A stretch of DNA of 46,877 nt from Flavobacteriales bacterium (GCA_003331365.1 QOQC01000003.1:1-46877), one strand, 5' to 3'; positions 8,714 through 17,171 are shown, counted from the first letter of the stretch. Numbers and translations: made by a program. The notes: generated by a model not told the origin, from the sequence alone.

Positions 8714-9781
8714 ATGACGAATTTTGATAAAGTACTGTTTGACCTATTGGTTCATCACAATTGTGTGATCATTCCCGAATTTGGTGGTTTTATCGCAAAA
8801 AGGGTTTCCAGTCAAATCGACTATGAAAAAGGAATCATTTCACCTCCTTCTAAGCATCTACTATTCAATCGATTTCTCACAGCAGATGACGGACTACTTA
8901 TTTCGTCTTTCGTTCAATCTGAAGGAGAAGATTACGATGCTGTAAAAACAAAAATTTCGAATGTTGTTTCAGTGCTGGATAAAAAACTGAGTAACGGCGA
9001 GGAACTTACATTTAAACATATAGGAACATTGAAGCGTTCTGAAAATGGCAATTATGTATTCAAGCAAGATCGGACATTTAACATGCTTGCTGATGCGTAT
9101 GGGCTTACGGATTTGGACTTTGTTTCAGCTAAAGAGGTCAAAGAAGAGATTCTTGAAGAGGAAAGCATTTTGATTTCAGATAATAATCATATTGAGCCTG
9201 TTTCAGAGAATAAAAATAGAACAATTGGAGTTAAAAAAATATTGAGATATGCGGCTGTAGCATGTATTCTCCCCTTAGCTTTTTATAGTTTTTGGATTCC
9301 ATTTAAATCTGATTTCTTTAGCTCAGGTTTGATTTCAGTAGATGATCTGAATCCATTTTACACGAAAGAAGCAGGTAAATACGAACCAAAACCCTCGAAG
9401 CATATTATCACCGTTGAAAATAAATCAACTCTTTCACATAAAGAAATTCAAGATGATGAAGTCGTCAAAGTTGAGGAGCGTGTAGCCCCTAAAGATGAAG
9501 CGATCGTGGTTGAAACAAATCTTTCTATAAGTGGTGTATCTTCAGGAGTATCAAAAAAAGCACCTTATGGCAAACAATACATTGTAGGGTGTTTTGCAGT
9601 AAAGGAAAATGCCGTTAACTATAAAAATAAAATTGAGGAGGATGGTTTTTCCCCTACAATTAGCAAGTCAGGTAGATTGTATCGCGTATCGATGGGCATT
9701 ACCTATTCTAAAGAGGAGTATAATCTTCTCATAGCCAAAGTTATTTCTAAAGGCTACAAAGGTTGGACTTTAAAAAAATAA
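8714..9781 (+). CDS. HU-CCDC81-like and SPOR domain membrane protein
   Basis: This is a single-pass membrane protein of 355 residues. The N-terminus (about 1-130; FDKVLFDLLVHHNCVIIPEF, GGFIAKR, FKHIGTLKRSENGNYVF) resembles the paired bacterial HU/CCDC81-type domains found in Bacteroidetes. A transmembrane segment follows at about 178-196 (ILRYAAVACILPLAFYSFWI), then a charged linker and a C-terminal SPOR domain (about 282-355; GKQYIVGCFAVKENAVNYKNK). SPOR domains bind denuded peptidoglycan at division sites, so the protein probably bridges the inner membrane and the cell wall. I chose ATG 8714 over the in-frame TTG at 8708, because MTNFDKVL is a natural start and the TTG lies in a -7-like box. 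The downstream peptidase begins 5 nt after the stop. Confidence 0.85.
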   Translation: MTNFDKVLFDLLVHHNCVIIPEFGGFIAKRVSSQIDYEKGIISPPSKHLLFNRFLTADDGLLISSFVQSEGEDYDAVKTKISNVVSVLDKKLSNGEELTFKHIGTLKRSENGNYVFKQDRTFNMLADAYGLTDLDFVSAKEVKEEILEEESILISDNNHIEPVSENKNRTIGVKKILRYAAVACILPLAFYSFWIPFKSDFFSSGLISVDDLNPFYTKEAGKYEPKPSKHIITVENKSTLSHKEIQDDEVVKVEERVAPKDEAIVVETNLSISGVSSGVSKKAPYGKQYIVGCFAVKENAVNYKNKIEEDGFSPTISKSGRLYRVSMGITYSKEEYNLLIAKVISKGYKGWTLKK

Positions 9782-9786
9782 AAAAC

Positions 9787-10980
9787 ATGAATTTCAGAAT
9801 ATTAATCGTTGCAATTTTTGCAAATTGTGCATTGACTTATGCGCAGTTAAAAACAAATGTTGAAGGAAGTAAGTTTGAATTTAAAAAGGTAGTTAGCCAT
9901 GATGCTTCTCCGGTTGAAAGTCAGGGAAGGACAGGGACATGCTGGAGCTTCTCGGCACTGTCTTTCTTAGAATCAGAAATCATGCGCATTAACAAAACGG
10001 ATAAGCCTATTTTACTTTCTGAAATGTTTATCGTTCGAAAGGCGTATGAGGCAAAGGCTAAAAAATACATTCGAATGGATGGTAATACTAATTTTGGTCA
10101 AGGAGGCGCTTTTCATGATATCCCATATGTGATTAAAAATTATGGAATTGTTCCACAAAATGTGTATACAGGTCTAAAGAAAAAATCGGATACCTACAAT
10201 CATGCTGAGATGTTTAAAAAATTAAACGAAATTGTTGCTAATGCAAAAGCTGAGGGAAAAGGAATTCAAAAGTCCTGGGTTGATGCCTTCAATGCGGTTT
10301 TGGATGAGGAGTTAGGTGAATTACCTGAAACTTTTAAGTACAAAGGAGAGAAATATACACCCAAAACCTTCTATAATTCATTAGGAATCGATATGAATGA
10401 TTATGTATCAATTACTTCTTTTATAAACCACCCATTACATTCCAAATGTATGCTGGAAATTCCAGACAATTGGTTGTGGGATGAAAGCTATAATGTTTCT
10501 TTGGATGAAATGTATGAAACGGTTTTACATGCTTTAAAAAGTGGTTACACGGTAGCTTGGGGAGCCGATGTGTCAGAAAAAGGTTTTAGTTTTAAAAATG
10601 GATTGGCAATAGTCCCACTTAAAAAAGAAGAAATAGTGGTTGAAGGACAGGATAATGAGAATTTTTCAGACGCTGGAGCTGATAAAAAATCCTCATATTT
10701 TACCCAACCAGATTCAGAGGTTGAGGTAACGCAAAAAATGCGTCAAGAAGGATATGATCACAAAGAGACGACTGATGACCACGGTATGCATATTGTCGGC
10801 TTGTACAAGGATAAAAAGGGTAGAAATTTTTTCTTAGTTAAAAATTCTTGGGGAACATCTAACTATCCGAAAGGATATCTATATGTTTCTGAATCTTATT
10901 TTAAACTAAAGACCATAAATATTTATCTTCATAAGGATGCAATTCAAGACATATTAGCTGCAAAGCTCGGATTGAACTAA
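9787..10980 (+). CDS. Secreted papain-fold cysteine peptidase, bleomycin hydrolase/PepC-like (C1B)
   Basis: The protein has 397 residues when read from ATG 9787; an in-frame TTG at 9763 lies inside the upstream gene and would spoil the signal peptide. It starts with a signal peptide (MNFRILIVAIFANCALTYAQ). The catalytic residues of the papain fold are visible: C52 in QGRTGTCWSFSALSF, His at about 335 in DDHGMHIVGLY and Asn at about 353 in VKNSWGTS. Length and insertions fit the bleomycin hydrolase/aminopeptidase C group, which are hexameric aminopeptidases and usually cytoplasmic. Here the signal peptide puts it in the periplasm or outside the cell. It sits 5 nt downstream of the HU/SPOR gene and probably shares its transcript. 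Confidence 0.9.
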   Translation: MNFRILIVAIFANCALTYAQLKTNVEGSKFEFKKVVSHDASPVESQGRTGTCWSFSALSFLESEIMRINKTDKPILLSEMFIVRKAYEAKAKKYIRMDGNTNFGQGGAFHDIPYVIKNYGIVPQNVYTGLKKKSDTYNHAEMFKKLNEIVANAKAEGKGIQKSWVDAFNAVLDEELGELPETFKYKGEKYTPKTFYNSLGIDMNDYVSITSFINHPLHSKCMLEIPDNWLWDESYNVSLDEMYETVLHALKSGYTVAWGADVSEKGFSFKNGLAIVPLKKEEIVVEGQDNENFSDAGADKKSSYFTQPDSEVEVTQKMRQEGYDHKETTDDHGMHIVGLYKDKKGRNFFLVKNSWGTSNYPKGYLYVSESYFKLKTINIYLHKDAIQDILAAKLGLN

Positions 10981-11052
10981 TAATTACCTTTACTTAGTGT
11001 CAAGTATACACTTATTTCATTAATTTTGTTTTCTTAAGTCATGCACGTTACG

Positions 11053-11060
11053 TAAATTTG
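11053..11060 (+). promoter_or_regulatory. Candidate -7 box (TAAATTTG) of gap, overlapping palindrome TTACGTAA
   Basis: TAAATTTG matches the Bacteroidetes -7 box and ends 7 nt before the gap ATG. At the usual 18-nt spacing upstream the -33 position reads TTC instead of TTG. The palindrome TTACGTAA (11048-11055) overlaps the 5' half of the box, so a bound regulator there would block the promoter. Confidence 0.5.
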
Positions 11061-11067
11061 TTAAACG

Positions 11068-12069
11068 ATGAGTACAAATAAAATTATTGGAGTAAATGGA
11101 TTCGGACGTATTGGACGTTATTTGACACGTCTTGCCATTCTTGATCCTGAGGTTGAGATTGCCCTTGTTAATGATCTTTCTGACGTGCATACGCTGATGC
11201 ATTTATTCAAATATGATAGTGTTCATGGCCGTTTTGAGATCGATTTTAAAATCGAAGGCAATCTGGTGCTATTTGAAAATGGGAAAAAGATGTCATTTTC
11301 GCAGCAACGAGATCCTGGCTTAATTGAATGGTCTAAATTTGGAGCTTCAACTGTTGTTGAGTGTACTGGATTATTTCTCACAAACGAGTCTGCATCTCAA
11401 CATTTTAATGGAGGCGCGAAAAAAGTAGTTTTATCTGCTCCCGCAAAGGATACAGAAATAAAAACAGTGGTTTTAGGTGTTAATGACCACCTGTTGTCTA
11501 AAGATGATCGCATTGTTTCCAATGCCAGTTGCACAACAAACAATGTGGCTCCACTTATAAAAGTAATGCTCACGATGGCTGAAATAGAAATGTGTTACAT
11601 CTCAACAATTCATAGCTACACATCAGACCAAAGGCTTCATGATTCACCTCATAAAGACCTCAGAAGAGCTCGTGCAGCTGCTCACTCTATTATCCCTACA
11701 TCAACAGGTGCGGCAAATGCTATTGTTAAAATATTCCCCGAATTAAATGGAAAAATATCTGGTGGAGCAATAAGAGTGCCTGTTTCAGATGGTTCAATGA
11801 CTGAGATTACTCTCATTTTGGATAAAGAACTGCAAATGGATGCCATAAGTAAAAATATGGCAGAAGCCTCAATTGCTGATTTGAAAGGAGTTTTGGCAAT
11901 AAATGAAGATCCAATTGTTTCAATAGACGTTATCGGTGCTCCAGCAAGTTCTATATATGACAGCACTTTATCTAATGCCTACGGAAAAATGGTTCGAATT
12001 GTATCCTGGTATGATAATGAATCAGGATATTCTAATCGACTCTTGGAACTCTCTAAAAAAGTAAGCTAA
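11068..12069 (+). CDS. gap: Glyceraldehyde-3-phosphate dehydrogenase, type I
   Basis: This is the phosphorylating glycolytic GAPDH (333 residues, usual length), which acts in the cytoplasm as a tetramer. It shows the NAD-binding GVNGFGRIGR (8-17), the active-site SNASCTTN with C155, the base H182 in TIHSYTSDQRL, the phosphate-site STGAANAI, and WYDNESGYSNR near the C-terminus. The Asp in VNDLSD (residue 36) points to NAD rather than NADP preference, by family knowledge. The segment after the catalytic Cys is NNVAP rather than NCLAP, which does not touch catalysis. pgk, the next glycolytic enzyme, lies close by on the opposite strand and has its own promoter. Confidence 0.97.
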   Translation: MSTNKIIGVNGFGRIGRYLTRLAILDPEVEIALVNDLSDVHTLMHLFKYDSVHGRFEIDFKIEGNLVLFENGKKMSFSQQRDPGLIEWSKFGASTVVECTGLFLTNESASQHFNGGAKKVVLSAPAKDTEIKTVVLGVNDHLLSKDDRIVSNASCTTNNVAPLIKVMLTMAEIEMCYISTIHSYTSDQRLHDSPHKDLRRARAAAHSIIPTSTGAANAIVKIFPELNGKISGGAIRVPVSDGSMTEITLILDKELQMDAISKNMAEASIADLKGVLAINEDPIVSIDVIGAPASSIYDSTLSNAYGKMVRIVSWYDNESGYSNRLLELSKKVS

Positions 12070-12137
12070 ATTCAATTTACGTAAATGCACGTAATTATCC
12101 ATTTTATTATACGTAGGCTTATCTAGGTACCCTATTC

Positions 12138-12145
12138 TATTTTTG
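12138..12145 (+). promoter_or_regulatory. Weak candidate -7 box (TATTTTTG) for the small secreted protein
   Basis: TATTTTTG fits TAnnTTTG within the 152-nt gap between gap and the next gene. No TTG is present at 17-20 nt upstream, so this is a weak call. The same gap holds two TACGTA palindromes (12078-12083 and 12110-12115). Confidence 0.3.
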
Positions 12146-12221
12146 TTGTAAACCATTTGTATTCTCAGATTTCCGAGCGATTCTCCCTCATCTTTGACTT
12201 GTAATTAACAAATACAATGTC

Positions 12222-12572
12222 ATGAATGCAAATAAAATTTTCACAATACTTTTTTCACTTAGTCTTCTTTTTGTATCATCAATTTCTTTCGCAAACAATA
12301 ACATTGAGGATGACGATCCGATAAAAAAGAAAAAACATGGGGTGAGAGTTGTTACCTCTACAGTATATGATGGCGATGCCACGATAAAATGGAACGATAA
12401 TCGAATCGATTACTTAGAAATCAATCTTGGAAAAGAACAATTTATGCCTTCTATTCCAGTTTTAGAGGCTTCCTCTCTTCATCTACATGATTTAATGAAT
12501 GGGACTTATCTTATTCAATTTAAATCAGAAGGGGAGGTTTTATATTATAAAGAGATAACTGTGCAAAGGTGA
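12222..12572 (+). CDS. Small secreted protein of unknown function, resembling a free-standing sorting-domain-like beta fold
   Basis: I do not recognise a family for this 116-residue protein. It has a clear signal peptide (about 1-25; hydrophobic core IFTILFSLSLLFVSSISFA), an acidic-basic stretch EDDDPIKKKKHG, and then about 75 residues of predicted beta structure ending LHDLMNGTYLIQFKSEGE and YYKEITVQR. The closing pattern (L..L..GtY...F...g....k.itv) is like the end of type A T9SS C-terminal domains, which normally sit at the end of large secreted proteins. Here there is no passenger. It follows gap by 152 nt and is closed by a strong terminator. It could be a small periplasmic or surface protein; the T9SS resemblance is inference. 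Confidence 0.75.
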   Translation: MNANKIFTILFSLSLLFVSSISFANNNIEDDDPIKKKKHGVRVVTSTVYDGDATIKWNDNRIDYLEINLGKEQFMPSIPVLEASSLHLHDLMNGTYLIQFKSEGEVLYYKEITVQR

Positions 12573-12595
12573 TTGAGTATATGCACAATTATCAT

Positions 12596-12619
12596 GGGGG
12601 CCTAAAAGCCCCCTTTTTT
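12596..12619 (+). terminator. Rho-independent terminator after the small secreted protein
   Basis: A perfect GC stem GGGGGC-CTAAAA-GCCCCC (12596-12613) is followed by six T residues (12614-12619) on the plus strand. The final bases touch the stop codon of convergent pgk at 12618. Read from the minus strand no T-tract follows, so it mainly serves the plus-strand gene. Confidence 0.9.
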
Positions 12620-13811
12620 ATGCTTCAATAGCACGAATTCCAGGTAATTCTTTACCTTCAAAGTATTCGAGTAAGGCCCCTCCGCCAGTACTCACGTGAC
12701 TGATTGCTTTTTCTACACCAAATTTCTTTGCAGCTGCGGCACTATCTCCACCGCCTATAAGACTGTATGCTCCATTTGATGTTGCAGTCGCAACCGCTTC
12801 TGCGATTGATTTTGTTCCCTGTTCAAAAGACGACATTTCAAATACCCCCATTGGTCCGTTCCAAAGTATGGTTTTGGATTTTAAGATTACCTCACAAAAG
12901 TCTTTTGAGGCTTCAGGGCCAATATCTAATCCCATCCAATTATCCTCAATATTGTTACTTTGTGAGGTGTTTATATTCGCATTATTGTTAAAATCATTAG
13001 CGATAACAGAATCTTTTGGAAGATGAATTTCAACACCCTTTTCTTTTGCCCTTTTTAGTATATCAAGACAGGTCTTTAACCGATCATCTTCGCATAGACT
13101 TTTTCCGATTTGTCCACCTAACGCTTTTTTAAAGGTGTATGCCATTCCTCCACCGATGATAATATGATCAGCTTTTTGAATTAAATTTTTTACGATAAGT
13201 ACTTTATCAGATACTTTTGCCCCTCCAACAATAGCTGTAAATGGACGTTTTGTGTCCTCCATTACCGCTTTTGCACTTTGAATTTCTTTTTGCATAAGAA
13301 ATCCACACATTCTATTATTCGGAAAAAATTGAGCAATTTGGGAGGTACTGGCATGCGCCCTATGGGCAGTTCCAAATGCATCATTTACATAACAATCGCC
13401 TAACAAAGCTAATTGCTTAGCAAATGATTCATCTCCTTGTGTCTCCTCTGGATAAAAACGTACATTTTCTAGTAGCAAGATTTCTCCTGGCTCTATTTTT
13501 TCTGATAATTCTTTGGCCTCACGGCCAATACAGTCCTTTGCAAAATGAATTTTTGCCCCTGTTATATCCTTAATTCTATGAATAATATGCTTAAGAGAAA
13601 ATTTATCTTCGGGCCCATTTTTTGGTCTTCCTAAATGCGACATCAGAATTGCAGATCCATTATCCGAAAGGATTTTTTGAATTGTTGGAAGTGCTGCTCT
13701 AATTCTTTTATCATCAGTTATGGTCTGTGTTTCTTTATCTAAAGGGACATTAAAATCGACTCGTACTAATGCTCGTTTCGAATTAAAGTTGAAATTATCG
13801 ATTGAAATCAT
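12618..13811 (-). CDS. pgk: Phosphoglycerate kinase
   Basis: Pgk transfers the phosphate of 1,3-bisphosphoglycerate to ADP in glycolysis. The 397-residue protein has the N-terminal RVDFNVPL (about 17-24), the substrate-binding SHLGRPKNG, LLLENVRFYPEE, NDAFGTAHRAHAS, GGAKVSDKV and, at the C-terminus, WNGPMGVFE and GGGDSAAAAKKFG followed by SHVSTGGGALLEYFEG, covering both lobes of the kinase. The length is typical. The ATG at 13811 lies 13 nt downstream of a good promoter -7 box. It is transcribed opposite to gap, although the two enzymes act consecutively. Confidence 0.97.
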   Translation of the reverse strand: MISIDNFNFNSKRALVRVDFNVPLDKETQTITDDKRIRAALPTIQKILSDNGSAILMSHLGRPKNGPEDKFSLKHIIHRIKDITGAKIHFAKDCIGREAKELSEKIEPGEILLLENVRFYPEETQGDESFAKQLALLGDCYVNDAFGTAHRAHASTSQIAQFFPNNRMCGFLMQKEIQSAKAVMEDTKRPFTAIVGGAKVSDKVLIVKNLIQKADHIIIGGGMAYTFKKALGGQIGKSLCEDDRLKTCLDILKRAKEKGVEIHLPKDSVIANDFNNNANINTSQSNNIEDNWMGLDIGPEASKDFCEVILKSKTILWNGPMGVFEMSSFEQGTKSIAEAVATATSNGAYSLIGGGDSAAAAKKFGVEKAISHVSTGGGALLEYFEGKELPGIRAIEA

Positions 13812-13824
13812 GAGATTTTTTTTG

Positions 13825-13853
13825 CAAATCTAATAAGTTGCCATAGAATTCAA
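13825..13853 (-). promoter_or_regulatory. Promoter of pgk (TTG-N18-TAGATTTG)
   Basis: On the minus strand TTG (13851-13853) and TAGATTTG (13825-13832) are separated by 18 nt, a good fit to the Bacteroidetes -33/-7 promoter. The box ends 13 nt before the pgk ATG, so the leader would be only a few nucleotides long. Confidence 0.6.
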
Positions 13854-13924
13854 CCATTAATTTCATCAATGTATGTAACTCATTTAAAAATATTTGTTCA
13901 GTTTTGTAGAAAACATCCCTAATT

Positions 13925-16534
13925 ATGAAAAACATTTCCACACTATTTATAATAATACTCTTAACTCTTTCAGCATGTAAAACCCAAAAAGGAACGAGCG
14001 CTAATTCGGAAGAATTTCCATCTGAAGATGCGTTTTATATGGATGAAGCTGCTGATTTGCCGGGATCACATGACTGGGATATGGACTCCGAAGAGCCAAC
14101 GGTGAGACCCATTTACAATCCTTCAAATACCATCCTGACGGATTTAATACATACAAAGCTTGAGGTATCTTTTAATTGGAATGAATCTCAGCTTAATGGG
14201 AAAGCTACCATAACTGCAAAACCTCATTTTTATGAATCAGACGAATTAATTTTAGATGCGAGAGGAATGGATATTTTAAAAGTGCAAATGAAAGGTAATG
14301 ACCTAGAATATACTTATGAGGATGCTTTAAAACTGAACATAAATTTGGGACGGGTATATAAAAATACAGAGGAGTATACCATAACAATTGAATACATTTC
14401 TAAACCGGACGAACTTGAAATGGGGGGTAGTGCCGCAATTGCTGGGGATAAAGGGCTTTATTTCATTAATCCTAAGGGCGAAGAAAAAAACAAGATGCCA
14501 CAAATTTGGACACAAGGTGAAACCCAAGCCAATTCCGTATGGTTTCCTACCATTGATTCTCCAAATGCAAAAACCTCACAAGAAATTTATATTACAGTTG
14601 AGGATAAATATGTGACCTTATCAAATGGAGATTTGATTTCTTCAAAAAAGAACAAAGACGGCACCCGAACAGATTACTGGAAACAAGACCTTCCTCATGC
14701 ACCATATTTATTCATGATGGCTGTAGGAGAATTTAGTATTGTGAAAGATTCCTATACCAAGAAAGATGGATCTAAAATTGAGGTTAATTATTACGTAGAA
14801 CCTGAATATGAAAAGGATGCAAAAGGAATTTTCGGGGAGACGCCAAATATGATTGGATATTTTTCCCAATTATTAGACCTTGAGTATCCTTGGGATAAAT
14901 ACAATCAGGTGGTCGTTAGGGATTATGTTTCTGGAGCAATGGAAAATACCGGCGCGGTAATATTTGGAGAATTTGTTTATAAAGATGCTGAAGCTTTACT
15001 TGATGGAAATGACCAGTCGACTATTGCACACGAGTTATTCCATCATTGGTTTGGAGATTTGGTTACTTGTGAATCTTGGGCTAATCTGCCGCTTAACGAA
15101 TCTTTTGCCAATTATTCTCAATATTTATGGGATGAATATCGATATGGTATGGATGAAGCCGATTATCAGGCAGAGCTTGAGGCCGATGGATATTATCAGT
15201 CTGCCTCTTATCAAGGATATCATGATTTGATTTGGTTTGATCATTTTGATAAAGAGGACATGTTTGATGGTCACTCCTACAATAAGGGAGGTCGAATATT
15301 GCATATGTTGAGAAGTTACTTGGGTGATGACGCCTTTTTCAAAGGTTTAAATAATTACTTGACTACTAATAAATTTAAGGCAGCCGAAGTTCATCATTTG
15401 CGATTGGCTTTTGAAGAGGTAAGTGGTGAAGATTTAAATTGGTTTTTTAACCAATGGTTCTTGGGTAAAGGGCATTTAATTTTATTTACGGAATACGAGC
15501 TAATAGATGAGCAAACTGTCGTTTTAAAAGTAAAGCAGCGTCAAAATATCGATGATTTCCCGATTTATAAAATTCCTACTCAGGTAGCCATTTTCTCAGG
15601 AAATCAGCTGATCATTGAAGACATTGTAATTGATGAACTTGAACAAGAGTTTACATTTGAATTTAAGGGCGATTTAAAAAATATTCAGATAGATCCATGG
15701 CAAGACTTGTTGGCTAAAGTATATGAAGACAAACCGGCTGAATTTTTTATGCATCAGTATCATTTTTCTCAGGCTTACAGATCGAGAATTACCGCGTTAA
15801 ATAGAGCATGTAAGAAAAATACTAAAGAGGTTCAAGATTTATTAATTGATGCCTTGGCAGATCCATTTTGGAAGATTCGGAGTGAAGCTGCATCTTTAGC
15901 ATATCGTTTGGGATGTTCGAACAACAATGAAATTGCCAGTATGATGATGAACTTGGCTCAAAATGATTCTGTTTCTAAATCTCGCGCTTCCATTCTTCAA
16001 CTTTTAGATAAAAGCGATATCGATGAAGATGAGCTGCTGACTTTGTTTAAAGGTCGAATAAACAATGACCCCTCCGCTATGGTTCGTTCTAGTGCTTTTC
16101 AAGCCCTAGTTGATCTTAATCCGTCTAAAGCGCTTGATGAGGCGAGAATGATGCAGGAAGGTGCATCCATGTCACTGAAAATAACCCTGGCTGAAGCATA
16201 TAGTAAAATGGGTGAAGCACAAGAGCAGGCTTTCTTTGAGGATCTAATTTTTAGTGGCGAAGTAGATGGTCAAGATGAGATGCGTGTTTTGTTTTCGTAT
16301 TTAACATATGCCTTGAAGCAGGATATTGATCAATTCAAGGAAATGCCAAGAATTTTGGCACATTATAAAGAAAATGGTGGTGGATATGTAGCCATGTATT
16401 TCGATCGTATTGTTGCCTATTGCATTGAACAAAGCCAGGAGGTGATCAATACTTTAGTAATTGAGGAAAAGGTTGAAGAAAGCGAAAAGTTCATGGAGGT
16501 TGTTTCGCAATTAGAGAAGCTCAACGCTGAATAA
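13925..16534 (+). CDS. M1 family zinc aminopeptidase, lipoprotein
   Basis: This is a gluzincin of 869 residues. It begins with a lipoprotein signal (lipobox LSAC, C18), so it is membrane-anchored. An N-terminal beta domain (about 60-260) precedes the catalytic domain with the aminopeptidase signature GAMENTG (about 338-344), then HELFH (H369, H373) and the third zinc ligand E392 in LPLNESFANY, giving HExxH-x18-E. The C-terminal third (about 600-869) is helical and HEAT-like, with repeats of A...L..L. The family removes N-terminal residues from peptides; a surface location suggests use of extracellular peptides. No transporter lies beside it. Confidence 0.93.
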   Translation: MKNISTLFIIILLTLSACKTQKGTSANSEEFPSEDAFYMDEAADLPGSHDWDMDSEEPTVRPIYNPSNTILTDLIHTKLEVSFNWNESQLNGKATITAKPHFYESDELILDARGMDILKVQMKGNDLEYTYEDALKLNINLGRVYKNTEEYTITIEYISKPDELEMGGSAAIAGDKGLYFINPKGEEKNKMPQIWTQGETQANSVWFPTIDSPNAKTSQEIYITVEDKYVTLSNGDLISSKKNKDGTRTDYWKQDLPHAPYLFMMAVGEFSIVKDSYTKKDGSKIEVNYYVEPEYEKDAKGIFGETPNMIGYFSQLLDLEYPWDKYNQVVVRDYVSGAMENTGAVIFGEFVYKDAEALLDGNDQSTIAHELFHHWFGDLVTCESWANLPLNESFANYSQYLWDEYRYGMDEADYQAELEADGYYQSASYQGYHDLIWFDHFDKEDMFDGHSYNKGGRILHMLRSYLGDDAFFKGLNNYLTTNKFKAAEVHHLRLAFEEVSGEDLNWFFNQWFLGKGHLILFTEYELIDEQTVVLKVKQRQNIDDFPIYKIPTQVAIFSGNQLIIEDIVIDELEQEFTFEFKGDLKNIQIDPWQDLLAKVYEDKPAEFFMHQYHFSQAYRSRITALNRACKKNTKEVQDLLIDALADPFWKIRSEAASLAYRLGCSNNNEIASMMMNLAQNDSVSKSRASILQLLDKSDIDEDELLTLFKGRINNDPSAMVRSSAFQALVDLNPSKALDEARMMQEGASMSLKITLAEAYSKMGEAQEQAFFEDLIFSGEVDGQDEMRVLFSYLTYALKQDIDQFKEMPRILAHYKENGGGYVAMYFDRIVAYCIEQSQEVINTLVIEEKVEESEKFMEVVSQLEKLNAE

Positions 16535-16576
16535 TATTCTTCGCTCAAAACTTTCTTAGTTTTTTACTGTTTTTTA

Positions 16577-16623
16577 ATTGACGTTTGAGAATTATAACTA
16601 TATTTGATTAAAATTACGTCAAT
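16577..16623 (+). promoter_or_regulatory. bcp promoter (TTG-N18-TATATTTG) flanked by an 8-bp inverted repeat
   Basis: TTG (16578-16580) and TATATTTG (16599-16606) have an 18-nt spacer, matching the local promoter pattern. ATTGACGT (16577-16584) and its exact reverse complement ACGTCAAT (16616-16623) flank the box; the left arm covers the -33 TTG and the right arm lies just past the expected start of transcription. This could be an operator or a leader structure. Confidence 0.6.
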
Positions 16624-16648
16624 AATTAATGATTAAAATATAAACACA

Positions 16649-17116
16649 ATGAAAATATTAGAGGTTGGAGAAACGACACCAATATTTGAGGGAGTAAATC
16701 AGAATAATGAAAAAATATCTTCTGATGATTATGTTGGGTCAAAATGGGTAATTTATTTTTACCCAAAGGACAATACGCCTGGATGTACCGCACAAGCTTG
16801 TAGTCTTCGTGATGGTTATGATGCTTTGAGAAATCATGGTATTAAAGTATTGGGTGTAAGTGCCGATGGAGTGAAAAGTCATGATAAATTTGCTTCAAAA
16901 TATGATCTTCCGTTTGCATTATTGGCCGATGAGGGTAAAGAAGTAATCAATAAGTTTGGAGTATGGGGGCCAAAAAAGTTTATGGGAAGAGAATACGAAG
17001 GAATTCATAGAGTTTCTTTTGTTGTTGACGAGAAAGGAGTGATTACCCATGTTATACAAAAACCAAAAACCAAGGATCATGCTAATGAAATACTAGGTTT
17101 ATTAAATCTAAATTAG
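16649..17116 (+). CDS. bcp: Thioredoxin-dependent peroxiredoxin of the BCP/PrxQ type
   Basis: This cytoplasmic peroxidase of 155 residues reduces H2O2 and organic hydroperoxides using thioredoxin. The peroxidatic Cys is C46 and the resolving Cys is C51 in DNTPGCTAQACSLRDG, the C-x4-C arrangement of atypical 2-Cys PrxQ proteins. Further family motifs are WVIYFYPKD before the Cys, KVLGVSADGVKSHDKFASKYDLPFALLAD split along the fold, and the C-terminal RVSFVVDEKGVI. The length is standard and there is no signal peptide. It has its own promoter and precedes recA by 55 nt, but recA also has its own promoter, so they need not be one operon. Confidence 0.95.
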   Translation: MKILEVGETTPIFEGVNQNNEKISSDDYVGSKWVIYFYPKDNTPGCTAQACSLRDGYDALRNHGIKVLGVSADGVKSHDKFASKYDLPFALLADEGKEVINKFGVWGPKKFMGREYEGIHRVSFVVDEKGVITHVIQKPKTKDHANEILGLLNLN

Positions 17117-17117
17117 T

Positions 17118-17153
17118 TCGTAAATTGATTACGATGTAGTGAGTGTACATTTG
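17118..17153 (+). promoter_or_regulatory. recA promoter (TTG-N18-TACATTTG) with a perfect 6-bp dyad over the -33 box
   Basis: TTG (17125-17127) and TACATTTG (17146-17153) are 18 nt apart, a good promoter match, with the coding start 18 nt downstream. The inverted repeat TCGTAA-attga-TTACGA (17118-17123 and 17129-17134) places the -33 TTG in its central spacer, as expected for a repressor site. Which protein would bind it is not known from this window. Confidence 0.65.
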
Positions 17154-17171
17154 ATTCATTACTAACGGGCA

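Noticed and set aside
11533-11550. GAPDH lacking the second Cys of the usual CTTNC motif
   Set aside because: The catalytic C155 and H182 are present; the second Cys is not needed for catalysis, and its replacement occurs in related bacteria.
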